Assembly: GCA_002491115.1 (NCBI GenBank)
Contig: DKVI01000054.1
Span: forward strand, 1 to 23,336
Direction of reading: 5' to 3'
Length of the DNA stretch: 23,336 nucleotides
Origin: Lachnospiraceae bacterium UBA7182
GTDB taxonomy: Bacteria > Bacillota > Clostridia > Lachnospirales > Lachnospiraceae
The position numbers and the translations under genes are program-made. Each line of letters opens with the position of its first letter. Position 1 is the first letter of the stretch. Under the pieces are notes generated by a model. It ran no database searches, was not told the DNA's origin, and saw only the letters and a list, made by a program, of their open reading frames with translations. Shown piece after piece: positions 21,639-23,336 of this stretch.

Positions 21639-21947
21639 ATGTATGAGAATCTGTTCTATGACCGATTAATAAAATTAAGAACTGAAAAAGGTGTATCTGC
21701 TCGGGATATGAGCTTAACAATTGGGCAAAGTTCTGGGTATATTAATGGTTTAGAAAACAGAAATGGTTTTCCCTCCATGCAAGCATTTTTCTATATTTGT
21801 GAATACCTTGGTGTCACGCCATCCGAGTTCTTTGATGATAACATTAACTGCCCTATAGATTACAAGGAAATCATTGAAGATTTGAACGCATTAGACAAAG
21901 AACAGCTCCAGAATATCAAAGCCCTTATAAAAGGATTAAAACATTGA
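21639..21947 (+). CDS. Small XRE-family transcriptional regulator
   Basis: 102 residues. The helix-turn-helix spans about residues 8-65 (DRLIKLRTEKGVSARDMSLT, IGQSSGYINGLENRNGFPSM), then EYLGVTPSEFFDD, a typical end of this domain, and a short helical tail (DLNALDKEQLQNIKALIKGL). It resembles regulators carried by mobile elements. AAAGGCGGTG precedes the ATG. It stands alone, with probable operators upstream. Confidence 0.85.
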   Translation: MYENLFYDRLIKLRTEKGVSARDMSLTIGQSSGYINGLENRNGFPSMQAFFYICEYLGVTPSEFFDDNINCPIDYKEIIEDLNALDKEQLQNIKALIKGLKH

Positions 21948-22031
21948 CTAAGGATATGTCCTTTACAAAAATCCGCTTCTATTAGAGCATATCACTGTAA
22001 AATACAAAATCAGAAATTGAAAGGAACCATT

Positions 22032-22610
22032 ATGGAAAAGATAGCTGTTTACTTTCCAGGCATAGGATACCATTGTGACAAACCCCTTCTATATTATAGC
22101 AGGAATATTGCCCGTGAACTGGGATATAAAAATGATAAAAATGTAAGCTACACATATAACGCAGGAAATATCCGTGGCAATGAAGAAAAAATGAAAGAAG
22201 CATATGAAACGCTGTTTTCTCAGGCGGAAGCCGAACTTACTGATATTGCCTGGTCTGAGTATGATGATGTTCTTTTTATCTCCAAAAGCATCGGTACAAT
22301 CATTGCGGCGTCCTATGCACAGAAGTACGGATTAAAAAGTGCAAGGCATATCCTGTATACACCTTTATCGCAGACTTACCTTTTTGCACCAGACCATGCA
22401 GTCGGATTTATCGGAACGGCGGACCCATGGAGCGATACAAATGAGATTATCCGCCTCTCAAATGCAAACCATATTCCTATAGTTGTATACGAAGGATGCA
22501 ATCATTCTCTCGAATGTACCGATACGCTGAGGAACATTGAAACTTTAAAGGATATCATGCAAAGAACAATGGATTTCTGCAAGGGAACTTTAAAAGGAAA
22601 GATAAAATGA
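22032..22610 (+). CDS. Small alpha/beta-hydrolase
   Basis: 192 residues. It has the strand start IAVYFPGIGYHCDKPL, the nucleophile Ser86 in ISKSIGTIIAA, Asp131 in GTADPWSD and His158 in GCNHSLE: a complete catalytic triad. It is probably a cytoplasmic esterase or related hydrolase; the substrate is unknown. An alternative TTG start at 22017 has no suitable spacing; AAAGGA lies 6 nt before ATG 22032. It shares a 4-nt ATGA overlap with the acetyltransferase gene. Confidence 0.83.
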   Translation: MEKIAVYFPGIGYHCDKPLLYYSRNIARELGYKNDKNVSYTYNAGNIRGNEEKMKEAYETLFSQAEAELTDIAWSEYDDVLFISKSIGTIIAASYAQKYGLKSARHILYTPLSQTYLFAPDHAVGFIGTADPWSDTNEIIRLSNANHIPIVVYEGCNHSLECTDTLRNIETLKDIMQRTMDFCKGTLKGKIK

Positions 22611-23056
22611 TTATCAGAGAATATCAATCAGCAGACTGCAAAGAATTGACAGAACTTTTTTATAATACGGTTCATACAGTAAACGCAAAAGATTACACAA
22701 AAGAACAATTAGAGGTGTGGGCGACAGGACAGGCAGATTTGAAAATGTGGAACCAATCGCTTCAAAGGCATTTCAGTATTGTTGCAGTTGATGATGATAT
22801 CATCGTAGGATTTGGGGATATAGATAAGACAGGCTATCTTGACCGCTTATTTGTTCATTCAAGATATCAAAGAAAAGGAATTGCCACCGCTATTTGCAAT
22901 CGGTTAGAGTCGGCAGTTCAAGGGAGCATAGTTACACATGCCTCTATTACAGCAAGACCTTTTTTTGAAAAAAGAGGATATAAAGTTATTAAAGAGCAGC
23001 AAGTAGAGCGGCAGGGAATCTTTCTAACGAACTTTGTTATGATTCATTTCTGTTGA
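22607..23056 (+). CDS. GNAT family N-acetyltransferase
   Basis: 149 residues. The acetyl-CoA loop RYQRKGIATAIC (86-97) follows YLDRLFVHS, and HASITARPFFEKRGYKVI (111-128) forms the last strand-helix unit, as in YafP-like GNAT proteins. It transfers acetyl to an unknown amine. It is translationally coupled to the hydrolase. No antibiotic-resistance subfamily can be claimed from the sequence. Confidence 0.88.
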   Translation: MIIREYQSADCKELTELFYNTVHTVNAKDYTKEQLEVWATGQADLKMWNQSLQRHFSIVAVDDDIIVGFGDIDKTGYLDRLFVHSRYQRKGIATAICNRLESAVQGSIVTHASITARPFFEKRGYKVIKEQQVERQGIFLTNFVMIHFC

Positions 23057-23220
23057 TTTTTATTCACTGCTTCTCTACAAGCGCCGCCTGTATTGTACGC
23101 ACCTAAGGCAATTCCAATAATGCTTACAGCCTTAACTATGCCTTGCCCTGAACCGTTCTATTTGTTCTTCCGCATCTGTAATAGTATGTTCTGATTGAGT
23201 AAATTTGTACGATGTGGTGA
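23044..23220 (-). pseudogene. Coding-like remnant without start
   Basis: On the minus strand one frame reads YKFTQSEHTITDAEEQIERF and then stops. Another frame then reads VKAVSIIGIALGAYNTGG and continues to a TGA at 23044-23046, with no upstream start after an in-frame TAG. The amino-acid composition is protein-like, but frame changes and missing starts suggest decayed genes. Low confidence. Confidence 0.25.
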
Positions 23221-23268
23221 AATATAATATTTATAAAAATAATTCGGGAGATTGTCAGGAGGGGCAAT

Positions 23269-23336
23269 ATGAAACTACAACTACAATTGAATGTAAATCA
23301 TTTAAAATTGATTGCAATTATTGCCATGACGATAGA
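23269..23336 (+). CDS. TraX-like membrane protein, N-terminal fragment
   Basis: The gene runs off the right edge. The visible frame starts MKLQLQLNVNHLKLIAIIAM and continues TI, ending in a partial codon. LKLIAIIAMTI matches the first segment of TraX homologues, as in the 5692-6423 gene (VLKWMAIVIMAADHI). A very strong AGGAGGGG site lies before the ATG, and a TATAAT is at 23223-23228. The AT-rich sequence differs from the other copy. Confidence 0.65.
   Translation, partial: MKLQLQLNVNHLKLIAIIAMTI

Overview
The window looks like the chromosome of a gut-type Firmicute, most likely a Lachnospiraceae/Clostridia member. This is inferred from strong AGGAGG-type ribosome binding sites, some TTG and GTG starts, sigma-A style promoters, and the gene families present (TmcAL/YlbM, TraX homologues, MerR and XRE regulators). 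No tRNA, rRNA, CRISPR array or intact insertion sequence was seen.

Layout. (1) 1-3016, minus strand: a single-chain molybdenum aldehyde oxidoreductase of the Desulfovibrio MOP type, followed by the start of an iron-containing alcohol dehydrogenase; together they suggest alcohol/aldehyde redox metabolism. (2) 3135-4406, plus strand: a small unknown protein and a TylF-type methyltransferase fused to a Rossmann-like N-terminus. (3) 4409-9107, minus strand: topB, a GlmU-like beta-helix acyltransferase and a TraX-like membrane protein in a tight operon, then an HD-domain protein and an iron-sulfur flavoprotein/FMN reductase that overlap by 4 nt. (4) 9262-12362, plus strand: tmcAL, then a KdpD-like sensor kinase (C-terminal half only) and a KdpE-like regulator, with no kdpFABC in the window. 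(5) 12363-13036: a long non-coding stretch. It holds a complete cobalamin riboswitch on the minus strand, with a perfect consensus promoter and its own terminator, but no recognisable gene downstream. This is the most unusual item in the window. (6) 13046-17586: a SAM methyltransferase that resembles the DVU_1556 family, a MerR/GyrI-type regulator with a 19-bp-spacer promoter, a hipBA toxin-antitoxin pair, and trxA-trxB.

(7) From about 17.6 kb to the end the DNA becomes clearly more AT-rich, and the gene content is accessory: an XRE/helical-repeat regulator, a DUF1648 membrane protein, an ABC permease and an ABC ATPase in one cassette (possibly peptide-antibiotic immunity or export), then a small XRE regulator, an alpha/beta hydrolase and a GNAT acetyltransferase, and finally the start of a second TraX-like gene. 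I read this as horizontally acquired DNA joined to the GC-richer core near 17.6 kb.

Several starts are moved inward from the longest possible frame because the ribosome binding site, or the promoter itself, fits the internal start better.
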